A stretch of DNA of 14,459 bases from Planctomycetia bacterium (lineage in GTDB: Bacteria; Planctomycetota; Planctomycetia; Pirellulales; UBA1268). The position numbers and the translations under genes were made by a program. The notes below the pieces were generated by a model. The model made no database searches and had not been told where the DNA came from. It saw nothing but the letters and a program-made list of their open reading frames with translations. How positions within the stretch are numbered: the first letter of the stretch is position 1; each line of letters begins with the position of its first letter. Below are positions 1-8,362 of this stretch, piece by piece. Location: assembly GCA_009919445.1 (NCBI GenBank), contig RGBY01000037.1, forward strand, positions 1 to 14,459. Direction: 5' to 3'.

Positions 1-2466
1 TTGGCCGGTTACCGCGGGAGGCGGCTTGGCCGCCGTGAAGAACGGCTCACCCGTGATCGTCTGGAAGAGCGTCGGGAGCAACTTCGCGGTCGGGCACTTC
101 AGGTTCACCTGTTGGCAGCAGAAGCAAGCGCCGAGCGGGCCCGCTGCTTTCCGCCCGGTTCAGCCGACTGGAAAACAGCTCTCAGGCAGGCCATTACTCG
201 GTATCACGAGTTGTCACAGCAGCAGCAGGCTCGGGCAGCAGGCCTCTGGGCTCAGGTTGAAGAAGGCAGGGCCCATCTTGAGCTTGGCGAGAAAGATCGC
301 GGGCTGGCTCTGCTGGCGGATGTGCTCGATCTGCCAGCGACAGAGCCGTTAATCGAACGGCTTCAGACTCGGGCACTCGCTGCGTCGCTCGAAGCGTGGT
401 TAGCCACACCAACAGCAGCGGATGATGCCAGTTTTGGAGAAAAGTTCCGCCAGCGAGTGCTGAAGTTGGGGCCCCGGGACGCCCTTGATGCCGATGCGCT
501 CGCTACCAAAGTTCGGGCAGCTGAGTTGCTGCGGCGGCGGGCCGATGGGCTTTCTGGCGAGGAGGGCCGGCAGCAGGCCCGGCTCCTCGAAGATGCCCGC
601 AAACTGGCCACTGATGTGGCCCGAGCAGGCCGTGACTATGCCGCAGAAGCACGCGATGTTTTGGCAAACCTCGACCGTCGTGGAGCCGCTGCCGCCGAGC
701 GTTTTGGTCAGTCCTTTACCGCCATGGTTGAATCTGCTGAGGCAGCGGTTGCCCAGCTGCGAGCCGCGCCAAGTGACGCGGCACGAGACGAGGCAATCGC
801 GGCATTGCGGGCGGCACTTGTCGCCGCAGGGCACGAGCTGCCAGAAGAGGGCGAGGATCGACAACGCCAGCGACTGCAGCTCTCCTACCAGTTGGCTACG
901 CTACTTTATGAGGGGCAGCGATATCATGAGGCGGCGGTTCTCGGGGAACATCTTCTGAATACAGCACCAAATGAACCGGTGAGCCGGCAGGCGGCTACGA
1001 TTGCGCTTGCCAGTTGGCAGGCGCTCAAGCAGCAACCAACGGCAGCCTGGGCGAGCCAGGCGATTCATCAGGTCGCCCGGTTGGCTGAGGCGATTATGCG
1101 GCAGTGGCCAGAGGAGGCGGAGTCAACGGCAGCTGCGATGCTGGCGATTGATCTCGCGGCTGCTGCTCAAGACCTGGAGGCAATCGACACACTACTCAGC
1201 GGCCTGAATAAGCAGTCCCCGGGGCGAGCAGCAATCGTCCTCCGCGGAGGCGTGACTCTCTGGCAGGCATGCCAGCAGCTAGAGACCGCAGAAAAAGCGG
1301 CTTGGCAGGAACGAGCTGCCGGTTGGCTCGATGAGGGGCTGGCTCTCTTAAGTGATGCTGATTCACTCAAACCCGATGGCTTATCGTTGGCGATTGCGGC
1401 CGCTGTGGCCCGCTGCAATCTGTTGTTGCTGGCAGATCCTGTTGACTCTGAAGAGGTAAAGCGGCTCTTGCTGCAGCCTGTCTGGGGCCCATGGACTCAG
1501 CTTCAAAAGCCCTCCCCTGCCCTGCCGAAACAGCTTGTCGAGCCCGGGCTTGCTATCTGCCTGAGGGGATTCGTCGCGATAGGAGACGATAAATTGGCCT
1601 CCCAGGCACTTGCCAGCCTTGTTGACTACGCCCGGGGCAGTCCGGAGGCAACAGGGCGGTTGGCAGGCACGATCGCGGTGCTGGGAAGAAAACTGGTCGA
1701 CGACTTAGAGGAGACGGCCCAGCAGGATGGTGGCGAAATCAAACAGGTTGCCCTCCGTCTTGAGTTGCTTGGGCAGGTTCTGGATGTCGCACAAAAGGCA
1801 TCCGGCTCACGTGCTGTCTCGACCTGGACTGCAGTCACGCTCTCTCAGCTGGGCTCATCTACAGGCCCCTTTGCTCCACTTGTGCCTCGGGATGCTCGGG
1901 TCGGCTTTCTTCGACAGGCGGTTACGGTCACAGAGCAGCTTCTCGATGATCCTGCTGGGGGGCAACAGACTGCCCTCAGACTCCAGTTGGTGAATGTCCT
2001 CGCGGAATTAAAGGAGTGGGAGGCCGCTCTCGCGCAGATAGACGAGGTCCTTCTTGATCAAGATGCGGCTCGTTCTGTCGCGGAACTGGCACGGCAGCGG
2101 TTCCGCGAAGCAGCTGTCGGGTGGCGAAAGGCGGTTTCGGGAGGAACGGCTGTCGCGTGGGGCTGGGGGGGGCTCGCCAGTCGGGTTTCAAATCGCGCCT
2201 TTGGTGGAGAAGATCAGACCGCCAGAGGCCTCAGGCAGGTGTATTTCCAAGCTCGTCTGCGGCTGGCTGCCTGTCGACTTGCCTGGGCGCGTCGCGAGAC
2301 CGATTTGAACGAGAGAAGGCGGCGTCTGGAGCAGGCTGCCGGTGACATCAAGATTGAGTTACAGCTCCATCCTGCACTCGGCGGGGAAACACTCCAGGTA
2401 GAATTCAAGTCACTGCTTGACGACATTGAAGAGGAGTTGGGCAGGCTGTCAGGAGCGGCATCATGA
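1..2466 (+). CDS. Large TPR-like helical repeat protein, probably 5'-truncated by the window
   Basis: This is an open frame of 821 codons from the first base to a TGA. Its first codon is TTG, but nothing upstream is visible, so the true start probably lies outside the window. The protein is Ala/Leu/Gln/Glu-rich and almost entirely predicted helix, with no clear membrane segment in the part seen. TPR-like helical pairs are visible near residues 290-325 (a Tyr/Ala-rich pair ending in LLNTAPNEP) and 659-687 (around LKEWEAALAQIDEVL). No catalytic motif is seen. Its stop overlaps the start of the next gene by 4 nt (ATGA), so the two are translationally coupled. The neighbouring secreted TPR protein and ExbB/ExbD genes suggest a scaffold or adaptor role in an envelope complex; that role is inferred from context only. 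Confidence 0.8.
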   Translation: MAGYRGRRLGRREERLTRDRLEERREQLRGRALQVHLLAAEASAERARCFPPGSADWKTALRQAITRYHELSQQQQARAAGLWAQVEEGRAHLELGEKDRGLALLADVLDLPATEPLIERLQTRALAASLEAWLATPTAADDASFGEKFRQRVLKLGPRDALDADALATKVRAAELLRRRADGLSGEEGRQQARLLEDARKLATDVARAGRDYAAEARDVLANLDRRGAAAAERFGQSFTAMVESAEAAVAQLRAAPSDAARDEAIAALRAALVAAGHELPEEGEDRQRQRLQLSYQLATLLYEGQRYHEAAVLGEHLLNTAPNEPVSRQAATIALASWQALKQQPTAAWASQAIHQVARLAEAIMRQWPEEAESTAAAMLAIDLAAAAQDLEAIDTLLSGLNKQSPGRAAIVLRGGVTLWQACQQLETAEKAAWQERAAGWLDEGLALLSDADSLKPDGLSLAIAAAVARCNLLLLADPVDSEEVKRLLLQPVWGPWTQLQKPSPALPKQLVEPGLAICLRGFVAIGDDKLASQALASLVDYARGSPEATGRLAGTIAVLGRKLVDDLEETAQQDGGEIKQVALRLELLGQVLDVAQKASGSRAVSTWTAVTLSQLGSSTGPFAPLVPRDARVGFLRQAVTVTEQLLDDPAGGQQTALRLQLVNVLAELKEWEAALAQIDEVLLDQDAARSVAELARQRFREAAVGWRKAVSGGTAVAWGWGGLASRVSNRAFGGEDQTARGLRQVYFQARLRLAACRLAWARRETDLNERRRRLEQAAGDIKIELQLHPALGGETLQVEFKSLLDDIEEELGRLSGAAS

Positions 2467-3593
2467 CACGTTTTTCAAATGAGATCTGGCTGACCCAGAA
2501 ACTGCGTGTTCAGCGGCAACGGCCATGCTGGTTTGGCTTCTTGCTTGCAGGTTGGCTGGTGGTGGGGGGCGGCGTGGTGGTGGCCGCCCCGCCTGACAAG
2601 GTGGTCACTCCAGAAGAGATCCTCTTTGGCCGTATTCAATCGACTAGTCCGAATGCCCTTGATTTTGAGGGCCAGACTGGAGGACGTCGTCAAATTGGTG
2701 TCGACGAGTTGGTCTCCATGCAGTTCGGGGAAGAACCAAGGGCACTGACCGACGCCCGGCGGGATCTACTGGAGGGTGATTATGCCGCGGCCCTCGCTGG
2801 GGTGACAGGAATTCCCTCGGGCGACCTTGAGGGGGGGGCGGTCGAAATCCGGGCTGACTATGACTACGTTCGGGCCGCTGCTGAAGCGCGGCAAGCACTC
2901 GCCAGCGACACTCCAAGTCGCCCTGCCCGCGATGCTGTAGAGGCCTTTCTCAAACGCTACAGCCGGACGATTCGTCGCTATGAAATGATTGAGCTGGCAG
3001 GCCAGCTGGCCTTGGCAGCTGGTGACAGAGGGGACGCCATTGCCTGGTATCAGCAACTGGCCTCCGGCCCCCCCGCTTTTGCCATTCGGGCGGCCTGCCT
3101 TGAGGGCGAGGCGTGGCTGGTAGAACACGATGCCGATGAGGCAATGAAAGCGTTTGAACGCGGCCTGGCGATTCGTTCAGGAGATGCTGCCAGTCGGCAG
3201 GAGAAATTGGCCGCAGAATTGGGCCGGGCCGCCTGCCTGATCGAGCAGGGGAAGGCGGCTGAGGCAGTAGTTTTGATTCGGCAGGTGTTGGCAAAGACTG
3301 AACCGCCAACAGAGGCCGACGTCCAAGCCACTCAGACCGTCGCCAGAGGGTATGTGCTGCTGGGGGATGGGTACCTTGCGGCAGATGAACCACAGGATGC
3401 GCTGCTGGCCTACCTGACGGTTGACTTGGTGTATCCCAAGACCGCTCGGTTTCACGCCGAGAGCTTGTTCCGGTTGGTCAAACTCTGGTCGGTGGGCGGC
3501 TTTCCACAGCGGGCTGCCGAGGCTCGCCGCCGGCTTGAGGCACTTTATCCACAGAGCCACTGGGCAGCAGATCTCTCGGCGTCAACAGACTGA
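2463..3593 (+). CDS. Secreted or membrane-anchored TPR protein
   Basis: A 376-residue protein that starts at an ATG overlapping the previous stop. A basic stretch (residues 12-20) is followed by a hydrophobic segment at about 23-41 ending VVVAAPP, which looks like a signal peptide with a long n-region or an uncleaved anchor. Residues about 48-100 form a small beta-rich module (EEILFGRIQSTSPNALDFEG, then a Gly/Asp region ending MQFGEEPRAL), of a type that often precedes TPRs in planctomycete exported proteins. From about residue 105 to the end there are helical TPR-type repeats, including DADEAMKAFERGLAI, KAAEAVVLIRQVL and a closing RRRLEALYPQSHWAA. The C-terminal repeats resemble the TPR protein CpoB/YbgF, which accompanies Tol-Pal systems. 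Together with the downstream exbB-exbD-exbD genes this suggests a periplasmic partner of that motor (inference). Confidence 0.85.
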   Translation: MTRFSNEIWLTQKLRVQRQRPCWFGFLLAGWLVVGGGVVVAAPPDKVVTPEEILFGRIQSTSPNALDFEGQTGGRRQIGVDELVSMQFGEEPRALTDARRDLLEGDYAAALAGVTGIPSGDLEGGAVEIRADYDYVRAAAEARQALASDTPSRPARDAVEAFLKRYSRTIRRYEMIELAGQLALAAGDRGDAIAWYQQLASGPPAFAIRAACLEGEAWLVEHDADEAMKAFERGLAIRSGDAASRQEKLAAELGRAACLIEQGKAAEAVVLIRQVLAKTEPPTEADVQATQTVARGYVLLGDGYLAADEPQDALLAYLTVDLVYPKTARFHAESLFRLVKLWSVGGFPQRAAEARRRLEALYPQSHWAADLSASTD

Positions 3594-3725
3594 GCAGAGG
3601 CTCGTCTTGGCGGATTCCTGGCAGGAACGCTATTCTTTTAACCACGGATTGACGAGCGGTCTGGCAGTGGATGTGTTTGGAAATGCATCGCCAGCACTCG
3701 CAGAGAAGATTGTGACGGAACACCA

Positions 3726-4532
3726 ATGCACAGAAGAAGTGTCTGGCTGTGGATCATCGGGCTTACAGTAGCCGGGGTAGTTTTTTGGGGAGAGCGGGGA
3801 GCCATCGGCCAAGAAAACGAGGCTGAGCCCACTGCCATCCAGGCCGCTGCCGAGGAAGGCCTGCCGGCGGCACCAGCTACGGCGTTGCCAAGTGCCCCCG
3901 CGCCCCCTCCAAACCTTCTTGTCTACTACGTGAAGGCGTTGGGCCTGACATTTGTCATTGTCTTTTTGGGACTGTCGTTCGCGTTGGTGGCCTTGCTTGT
4001 CATGTGCTTTTTGCAGTTGCGACGAGCCGTGCTTATGCCTCCTGATTTGATTGAAAACTTTGAAGGTCATCTGGGCCGGAAAGAATTCCAACAAGCCTAC
4101 GAGTTAGCCAAGGCTGATGACTCGTATCTCGGGCGGGTGCTCGCAGCAGGGCTTGTGAAACTTCAGGTGGGGTATCAACAGTGCCTGGACGCCATGCGTG
4201 AGACGCAGGCGGAGGAGGCCATGCGACTGGAGCACAAAATTAGTTATGTCTCTCTTGTGGGAGCACTGGCTCCCATGTTTGGGCTACTCGGGACCGTCAG
4301 CGGAATGGTCAGTGCGTTCACCGTGATTGCCCAGTCAGCCACTCAGCCCAAGCCAGCCGAGTTGGCCACCGGTATTTCGCAGGCGTTGGTGACCACCCTC
4401 ATTGGCCTCTGGCTGGCGATTCCGGCGGTCGCCTGTTTTTCTCTCTTTCGCAACTGGCTGGAGCGGTTCAATAGTGACATTGAGGCCGAAAGTGTCCGGC
4501 TGATCTCGAAGGTTCCAGTGGCAAAGAAGTGA
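3726..4532 (+). CDS. MotA/TolQ/ExbB-family proton channel protein
   Basis: This is the pentameric inner-membrane channel subunit of ExbB/TolQ-type motors, which use proton flow with ExbD/TolR to drive envelope processes. The 268 residues contain an N-terminal hydrophobic segment (about 6-22) ending near AIGQ, so a signal peptide or extra helix. An Ala/Pro-rich linker follows (about 30-62), then three core helices at about 69-96, 172-199 and 217-242. Family signatures are LAPMFGLLGTVSGMVSAF (181-198) and GISQALVTTLIGLWLAIPAV (216-235). The ATG at 3726 has only a weak upstream site (CGGAA). The N-terminal segment plus linker is absent from E. coli ExbB and TolQ, but longer ExbB forms with N-terminal signal regions are known. 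The 132 nt upstream separate it from the TPR genes. exbD-like genes follow at once, so they are almost certainly co-transcribed. Confidence 0.93.
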   Translation: MHRRSVWLWIIGLTVAGVVFWGERGAIGQENEAEPTAIQAAAEEGLPAAPATALPSAPAPPPNLLVYYVKALGLTFVIVFLGLSFALVALLVMCFLQLRRAVLMPPDLIENFEGHLGRKEFQQAYELAKADDSYLGRVLAAGLVKLQVGYQQCLDAMRETQAEEAMRLEHKISYVSLVGALAPMFGLLGTVSGMVSAFTVIAQSATQPKPAELATGISQALVTTLIGLWLAIPAVACFSLFRNWLERFNSDIEAESVRLISKVPVAKK

Positions 4533-4576
4533 TGAGCCAATCCTGCCGGGCGGTTGTGTCTGCCCCCAGGAATTGC

Positions 4577-4583
4577 AGGAAAA
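4577..4583 (+). promoter_or_regulatory. Ribosome binding site that picks the first exbD start
   Basis: AGGAAAA lies 6 nt before the GTG at 4590 counted from the end of its A-run, or 9 nt counted from AGGA. It directly abuts the alternative GTG at 4584, which is too close. The upstream TTG at 4554 has no purine-rich site. This favours GTG 4590 as the start. Confidence 0.5.
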
Positions 4584-4589
4584 GTGACT

Positions 4590-5027
4590 GTGATACGCAG
4601 AAGCAATGGTCCAGCGACCGTCGAAAATGACATGACGCCAATGATTGACGTCACGTTTCAGCTCATCACCTTTTTTATGTTCGTCCTCAACTTTAGTGAG
4701 GCGGAACAAGACGAGCGAATTCAGTTGCCGGTCAGTCAGTTGGCCAAGCCAGCAGAGGGCGTGCTGGAAACGCCGATCACGATGCAGTTGACTGCCGATG
4801 GCGGTGTGCTCTATGCCGGCGAGGTGGTGCCGGTTGATCAAATTGACAGACCCTTACAACAGGAGCGGGAAATTATCGAGGCGGCCGGGAAAGACCCCAA
4901 GCAGGCTACTGTGATTGTTCGGGCTGACGGCCGGGCGAGTACCGGGGACGTGCAGCAGGTGATCCGGATCTGCCAAGAAGAGGGCTTTGAGCGGTTTGCG
5001 CTCCGGGCTCTCTACAAGCCGGAGTAA
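4590..5027 (+). CDS. ExbD/TolR-family biopolymer transport protein (first paralogue)
   Basis: Single-pass partner of the ExbB/TolQ-like channel, in which a membrane Asp carries protons and a periplasmic domain couples to the target. From GTG 4590 the protein has 145 residues: a short basic N-terminus, then ENDMTPMIDVTFQLITFF (12-29) with the conserved Asp at 20 at the start of the single helix (about 18-36), then a periplasmic domain with a TolR-like alternating beta/alpha pattern (VIVRADGRASTGDVQQVIRI). The frame stays open back to TTG 4554, giving 10-12 more residues, but the ribosome site supports 4590. It starts 57 nt after the channel gene and ends 4 nt before the next exbD start. All catalytic features look intact. 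Confidence 0.9.
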   Translation: MIRRSNGPATVENDMTPMIDVTFQLITFFMFVLNFSEAEQDERIQLPVSQLAKPAEGVLETPITMQLTADGGVLYAGEVVPVDQIDRPLQQEREIIEAAGKDPKQATVIVRADGRASTGDVQQVIRICQEEGFERFALRALYKPE

Positions 5028-5031
5028 CACA

Positions 5032-5514
5032 ATGACTGCTCTGCCCCGACGGCGGCTTGAAAAAGTAGCCATTAATATGACGCCAATGATCGACGTCGTT
5101 TTTCAGTTGATGATTTTCTTCATGCTGACACTGAACATCATCGCACCCGAGGGTGATTTTGATATTCGGATGCCCCTGGGGAAATCAGCAGGGCAACCCT
5201 CCGATGACCTCCAGTTGCCGCCGATTAAGGTGCGGCTGACGGCTCAGGCCGACGGAAGTCTGGCTGGAATTGGCATGAATGGTGAGCCGGTCAGTGATTT
5301 TGATGATCTCCGGCAGCGTGTTGCCGGCATTGTCGACGCAGCAGAGGCCTCGGGAGCTGTAGCAGCAGATGTCGAACTCGAACTCGACTGTGATTACAAC
5401 CTTGACTACGCAAACGTTGTCAGTGCCATCACGGCTGTTTCTGGACGGGTCGATGATGGTCGGGTAATTGAGATGATCAAAAAAATTACCTTTGCACCCC
5501 CAGGGACTGATTGA
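5032..5514 (+). CDS. ExbD/TolR-family biopolymer transport protein (second paralogue)
   Basis: A 160-residue single-pass protein with the same layout as the preceding gene: basic N-terminus (PRRRLEKVA), INMTPMIDVVFQLMIFFMLT (14-33) with the conserved Asp at 21, one helix, then a periplasmic domain (about 45-155). The start is ATG 5032, with GGAG at 5021-5024 seven nt upstream inside the end of the previous gene. An upstream in-frame TTG at 4987 exists but would create a 41-nt overlap. Outside the helix it is quite different from the first paralogue: it has a long acidic stretch (DVELELDCDYNLDYANV, about 111-127) and ends ITFAPPGTD. Two unlike ExbD proteins beside one ExbB suggest a heteromeric ExbD pair within the channel (inference). 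Confidence 0.92.
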   Translation: MTALPRRRLEKVAINMTPMIDVVFQLMIFFMLTLNIIAPEGDFDIRMPLGKSAGQPSDDLQLPPIKVRLTAQADGSLAGIGMNGEPVSDFDDLRQRVAGIVDAAEASGAVAADVELELDCDYNLDYANVVSAITAVSGRVDDGRVIEMIKKITFAPPGTD

Positions 5515-5522
5515 CACGCTCG

Positions 5523-5542
5523 ATCGCTGGCAGTGATGTTTT
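5523..5542 (+). terminator. Possible weak intrinsic terminator of the exbB-exbD-exbD operon
   Basis: ATCGCT and AGTGAT form a 6-bp stem with one G-U pair around a GGC loop, followed by G and TTTT. It lies 9 nt after the exbD stop and touches the stop codon of the convergent recombinase gene. The stem is short and not GC-rich, so this is a weak call. The position between convergent genes is the main support. Confidence 0.3.
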
Positions 5543-6569
5543 ACCGACGAGGGTGAAACTGCTGGTGCACGCTTTTCAGCCGGCCGGAATCGACGTGGGT
5601 GTACCGCTGTGTGGTGGCAATGCTTGCATGGCCGAGCATCTCTTGCACATGCCTGAGGTCGACGCCACCGGCAACAAGATGGGTGGCGAAACTGTGCCGC
5701 AGTGTGTGTGGTGAGATGTCAGTGGGAAGCGCCGCTGCAGCGGCATGGTTGCGGACAATCTCCCAGATGCGCATCCGCGAAAGTTGGTTGCCCCGGGTTG
5801 AGAGAATGACCCAGCCTGGTTCGTTCCCACGTTCCGCAAATTGTTCGCGATGGCGGTCAAGCCATTCACGCATGGCTGTGCGGGCACGGGCACCCAGCGG
5901 CACGACCCGCTCCTTCTGGCCCTTGCCGTGGCAGGTGCAGAACTGTTCCTCAAGGTGCACGTCAGTCAGCCGTAGGGCTGATACTTCAGAAGCGCGGCAG
6001 CCTGTGGCGTAGAGCAGTTCCAGCAGGGCACGATCTCGTGCGCCCGAGGGAGTAAAACGCGAGGGGCTATCGAGGAGCCGTTCAACTTGGGCTGGGCTGA
6101 GCACTGCGGGAATAGGATCGTCACGACGGCCCAGTACAAGCTGTTCTGCCGGGTTGTCCGCACGGACTCCTTCAAGTTGCAAGAAGGCATGAAATGTCCG
6201 TACGGTCGCGGCATGCCTGGCAATGCTTGCACGCGACCGGCCCTGCTTGGAGAGGTCAGCAAGGTGGTCGCCCAAATCCTGGATTGTGATCGTGAGCGGA
6301 TTTTTTCCACCCAGCCAACGAGAGAACGTATCCAAGTCGCGACGGTAGGCAGCCTGGGTGTTCTCAGCAAGGCCGCGTTCATGCCGAACGTAAGCGATAA
6401 ACCGTTCGATCAGATCGGTTACCTGCACACTCGCCAGCGGCGTCGCCTGCGGGCCGTCGAAGGCAATCCTGCGGCGGCGGGATCGCGCCGGTTTCCCTGG
6501 CGGTTTGTTTTTGGGTGCGGTTGCGCGGGGCATGGATTGATCCCGGAGATGGGCGAAGGCCTGGATCAC
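5541..6569 (-). CDS. xerD: Tyrosine recombinase, XerD-like
   Basis: Site-specific recombinase of the XerC/XerD family, which normally resolves chromosome dimers at dif. The 342-residue frame has a basic N-terminal extension (KNKPPGKPARSRRRR, 20-34), a SAM-like core-binding domain (about 50-140) and the catalytic domain (about 155-335). All catalytic residues are visible: Arg192 (TGCRASE), Lys216 (HGKGQKE), His288 and Arg291 (HTLRHSF), His314 (LGHAS) and nucleophile Tyr323 (TQRYTHV). The ending LKSVHQQFHPR closely resembles the XerD C-terminus. The first codon is GTG at 6569. An ATG at 6533 gives 330 residues, nearer the usual 300; neither has a strong ribosome site. It lies 17 nt downstream of metH and is probably co-transcribed. 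No att sites or phage genes are seen, so a housekeeping role is most likely; a XerC role cannot be excluded. Confidence 0.92.
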   Translation of the reverse strand: MIQAFAHLRDQSMPRATAPKNKPPGKPARSRRRRIAFDGPQATPLASVQVTDLIERFIAYVRHERGLAENTQAAYRRDLDTFSRWLGGKNPLTITIQDLGDHLADLSKQGRSRASIARHAATVRTFHAFLQLEGVRADNPAEQLVLGRRDDPIPAVLSPAQVERLLDSPSRFTPSGARDRALLELLYATGCRASEVSALRLTDVHLEEQFCTCHGKGQKERVVPLGARARTAMREWLDRHREQFAERGNEPGWVILSTRGNQLSRMRIWEIVRNHAAAAALPTDISPHTLRHSFATHLVAGGVDLRHVQEMLGHASIATTQRYTHVDSGRLKSVHQQFHPRR

Positions 6570-6586
6570 GATGCCGGCATGCCTGC

Positions 6587-8362
6587 TCAGGGGTCATAAC
6601 CAAGGTTGGGGGCAAGCCAGCGTTCCACATCAGCCACTGGCATTCCCTTGCGAGCGGCATAGTCTTCAACCTGATCGCGAGTGATCCTGTCCACTGCGAA
6701 GTATCGGCTTTCCGGATGCCCAAAATAGAGGCCACAGACGCTTGCCGCTGGAGTCATGGCAAAGCTTTCCGTCAGGTTCATGCCAGCGGCCTCTGTTGCT
6801 CCGAGCAATGCAAAGAGGGCCGGTTTTTCGGTGTGATCAGGACAGGCCGGATAACCCGGAGCCGGACGAATGCCGCGATACCCCTCGGCAATAAGTGCCT
6901 CATTGTCGAGCCCCTCGGACTTGCCGAAGCCCCAGTCGTCCCGCGCTCGCTTGTGCAGCCATTCGGCAAAGGCTTCAGCCAGGCGGTCGGCCAGCGCCTT
7001 GACCATGATCGAGTTGTAGTCGTCGTGGTCGCGGTCATGCCGTGCGGCAATCTCGGCACAGCCGTGGCCCGCTGTGCAGGCGAATGCACCAAGGTAATCC
7101 TTGCGACCACTGGAGGTGGGCGCAATGAAATCGGCAAGTGCATGGAAGGTGGATTGGCCCCGGCGTTCCCATTGCTGCCGGAGGGTGTGAACCCGACCCG
7201 ATTCAGTTTTCCGCTCATCGTCGGTGTAGAGCAGAATGTCATCACCCTCACTATTGGCTGGAAAGAAGCCGTAGACGCCACGGGCCTCAAGGGACTCTTG
7301 GGCGACAATTTCGTCAAGCATGCGGCGGGCATCGTCAAAGAGTTTGCGGGCCTCCGTGCCGACCGTTGGGTCCTCCAGGATCAATGGATACTTGCCCTTC
7401 AGTTCCCAGGCCATGAAGAACGGAGACCAGTCGATGAAGGGCACAAGATCAGCGAGCGGCACCTTGGGAAGCGGGCGAACGCCCAAGAACTCAGGGGTAG
7501 CGATTTCGGCAACAGACCAGTCGGTGGTCCAACGATTTGCCACAGCGGTGGCATAGGGCACTAATGTTGCCTGCTGCCTTTTCTGGAAGTTCTCGACATC
7601 CCGGGCCTGCGCGGCGCGATTGGCCGACACAAAAGCCTCACGATGCGCTGGGTTGAGAAGATTTTCAACGACGCCTGCTGCCCGGGAGGCGTCAGTCACA
7701 TGAACAACGTCACCAGAGTAGACGGGGGCGATCTTCACCGCCGTGTGACGGGCTGAGGTCGTTGCGCCACCAATCAGGAGCGGCACGCCAATTTTTTCGT
7801 GCTCAAATTCCTTGGCGACCTGAACCATTTCGTCGAGGCTGGGTGTGATCAGGCCCGACAGGCCAACCACGTCGACCTGCTCTGTCCGAGCCTTGTCGAT
7901 GATCGTGGCGCAGGGAACCATGACGCCAATGTCGACCACCTCGTAGCCATTGCAGCCGAGCACCACGCCCACAATGTTTTTACCGATATCGTGGACGTCA
8001 CCCTTGACGGTAGCCAGCAGGACTTTGCCTCGCTTGGTTTGTTCGGCCCCTTGCGCTTTTCGTTCTTCCTCCATGTAGGGCAACAGGTAGCCGACGGCCT
8101 TCTTCATGACGCGGGCACTCTTGACCACCTGGGGCAGGAACATCTTTCCCTCGCCGAAAAGATCACCAACGGTCTGCATGCCCCGCATGAGCGGGCCTTC
8201 GATGATCTCAAGGCTGGTGTCATACTCATGCCGGGCTGCTTCGACGTCTTCCTCGACATGGTCGGTGATGCCCTTAAGCAGAGCATGGGCCAATCGCCCT
8301 TCGACATCGAGTTCCCGCCAGGCGTCGGTCTTGGCGGAGCTTGCCCCCCCCTGCCCTTTCAC
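6587..8362 (-). CDS. metH: Cobalamin-dependent methionine synthase, C-terminal fragment (B12 and SAM-activation domains) of a broken metH
   Basis: This is the downstream half of MetH, which makes methionine from homocysteine and methyl-tetrahydrofolate through methylcobalamin. The 591 residues contain the B12 cap helices (about 15-105, with GDLFGEGKMFLPQVVKSARV), the cobalamin-binding fold with VKGDVHDIGKNIVG (119-132; His124 is the cobalt ligand) and GLSGLITPSLDEM (167-179), and the reactivation domain (about 265-591) with the SAM-site motif RPAPGYPACPDH (499-510). The GTG at 8362 is simply the first available start. Recognisable MetH sequence in this frame goes back to about 8440 (DLLEKIEDVLFDRRPD), so the fragment is the rest of a longer protein. 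No independent ribosome site is apparent. The domains look undamaged, so disruption of the gene is recent or is a sequence error. Confidence 0.9.
   Translation of the reverse strand: MKGQGGASSAKTDAWRELDVEGRLAHALLKGITDHVEEDVEAARHEYDTSLEIIEGPLMRGMQTVGDLFGEGKMFLPQVVKSARVMKKAVGYLLPYMEEERKAQGAEQTKRGKVLLATVKGDVHDIGKNIVGVVLGCNGYEVVDIGVMVPCATIIDKARTEQVDVVGLSGLITPSLDEMVQVAKEFEHEKIGVPLLIGGATTSARHTAVKIAPVYSGDVVHVTDASRAAGVVENLLNPAHREAFVSANRAAQARDVENFQKRQQATLVPYATAVANRWTTDWSVAEIATPEFLGVRPLPKVPLADLVPFIDWSPFFMAWELKGKYPLILEDPTVGTEARKLFDDARRMLDEIVAQESLEARGVYGFFPANSEGDDILLYTDDERKTESGRVHTLRQQWERRGQSTFHALADFIAPTSSGRKDYLGAFACTAGHGCAEIAARHDRDHDDYNSIMVKALADRLAEAFAEWLHKRARDDWGFGKSEGLDNEALIAEGYRGIRPAPGYPACPDHTEKPALFALLGATEAAGMNLTESFAMTPAASVCGLYFGHPESRYFAVDRITRDQVEDYAARKGMPVADVERWLAPNLGYDP

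Noticed and set aside
3607..3636. TTGGCG - 18 nt - TATTCT as a promoter for the exbB operon
   Set aside because: The match is partial, and such pairs are common by chance. The position is suitable, but I cannot support it as a feature.
3649..3677. TTGACG followed by TGTGTT as a second promoter candidate before exbB
   Set aside because: The -10 element is poor.
5541..6569. XerD-like gene as an integrase of a mobile element
   Set aside because: There are no att repeats, tRNA, phage or transfer genes nearby, and the C-terminus is that of housekeeping XerD.
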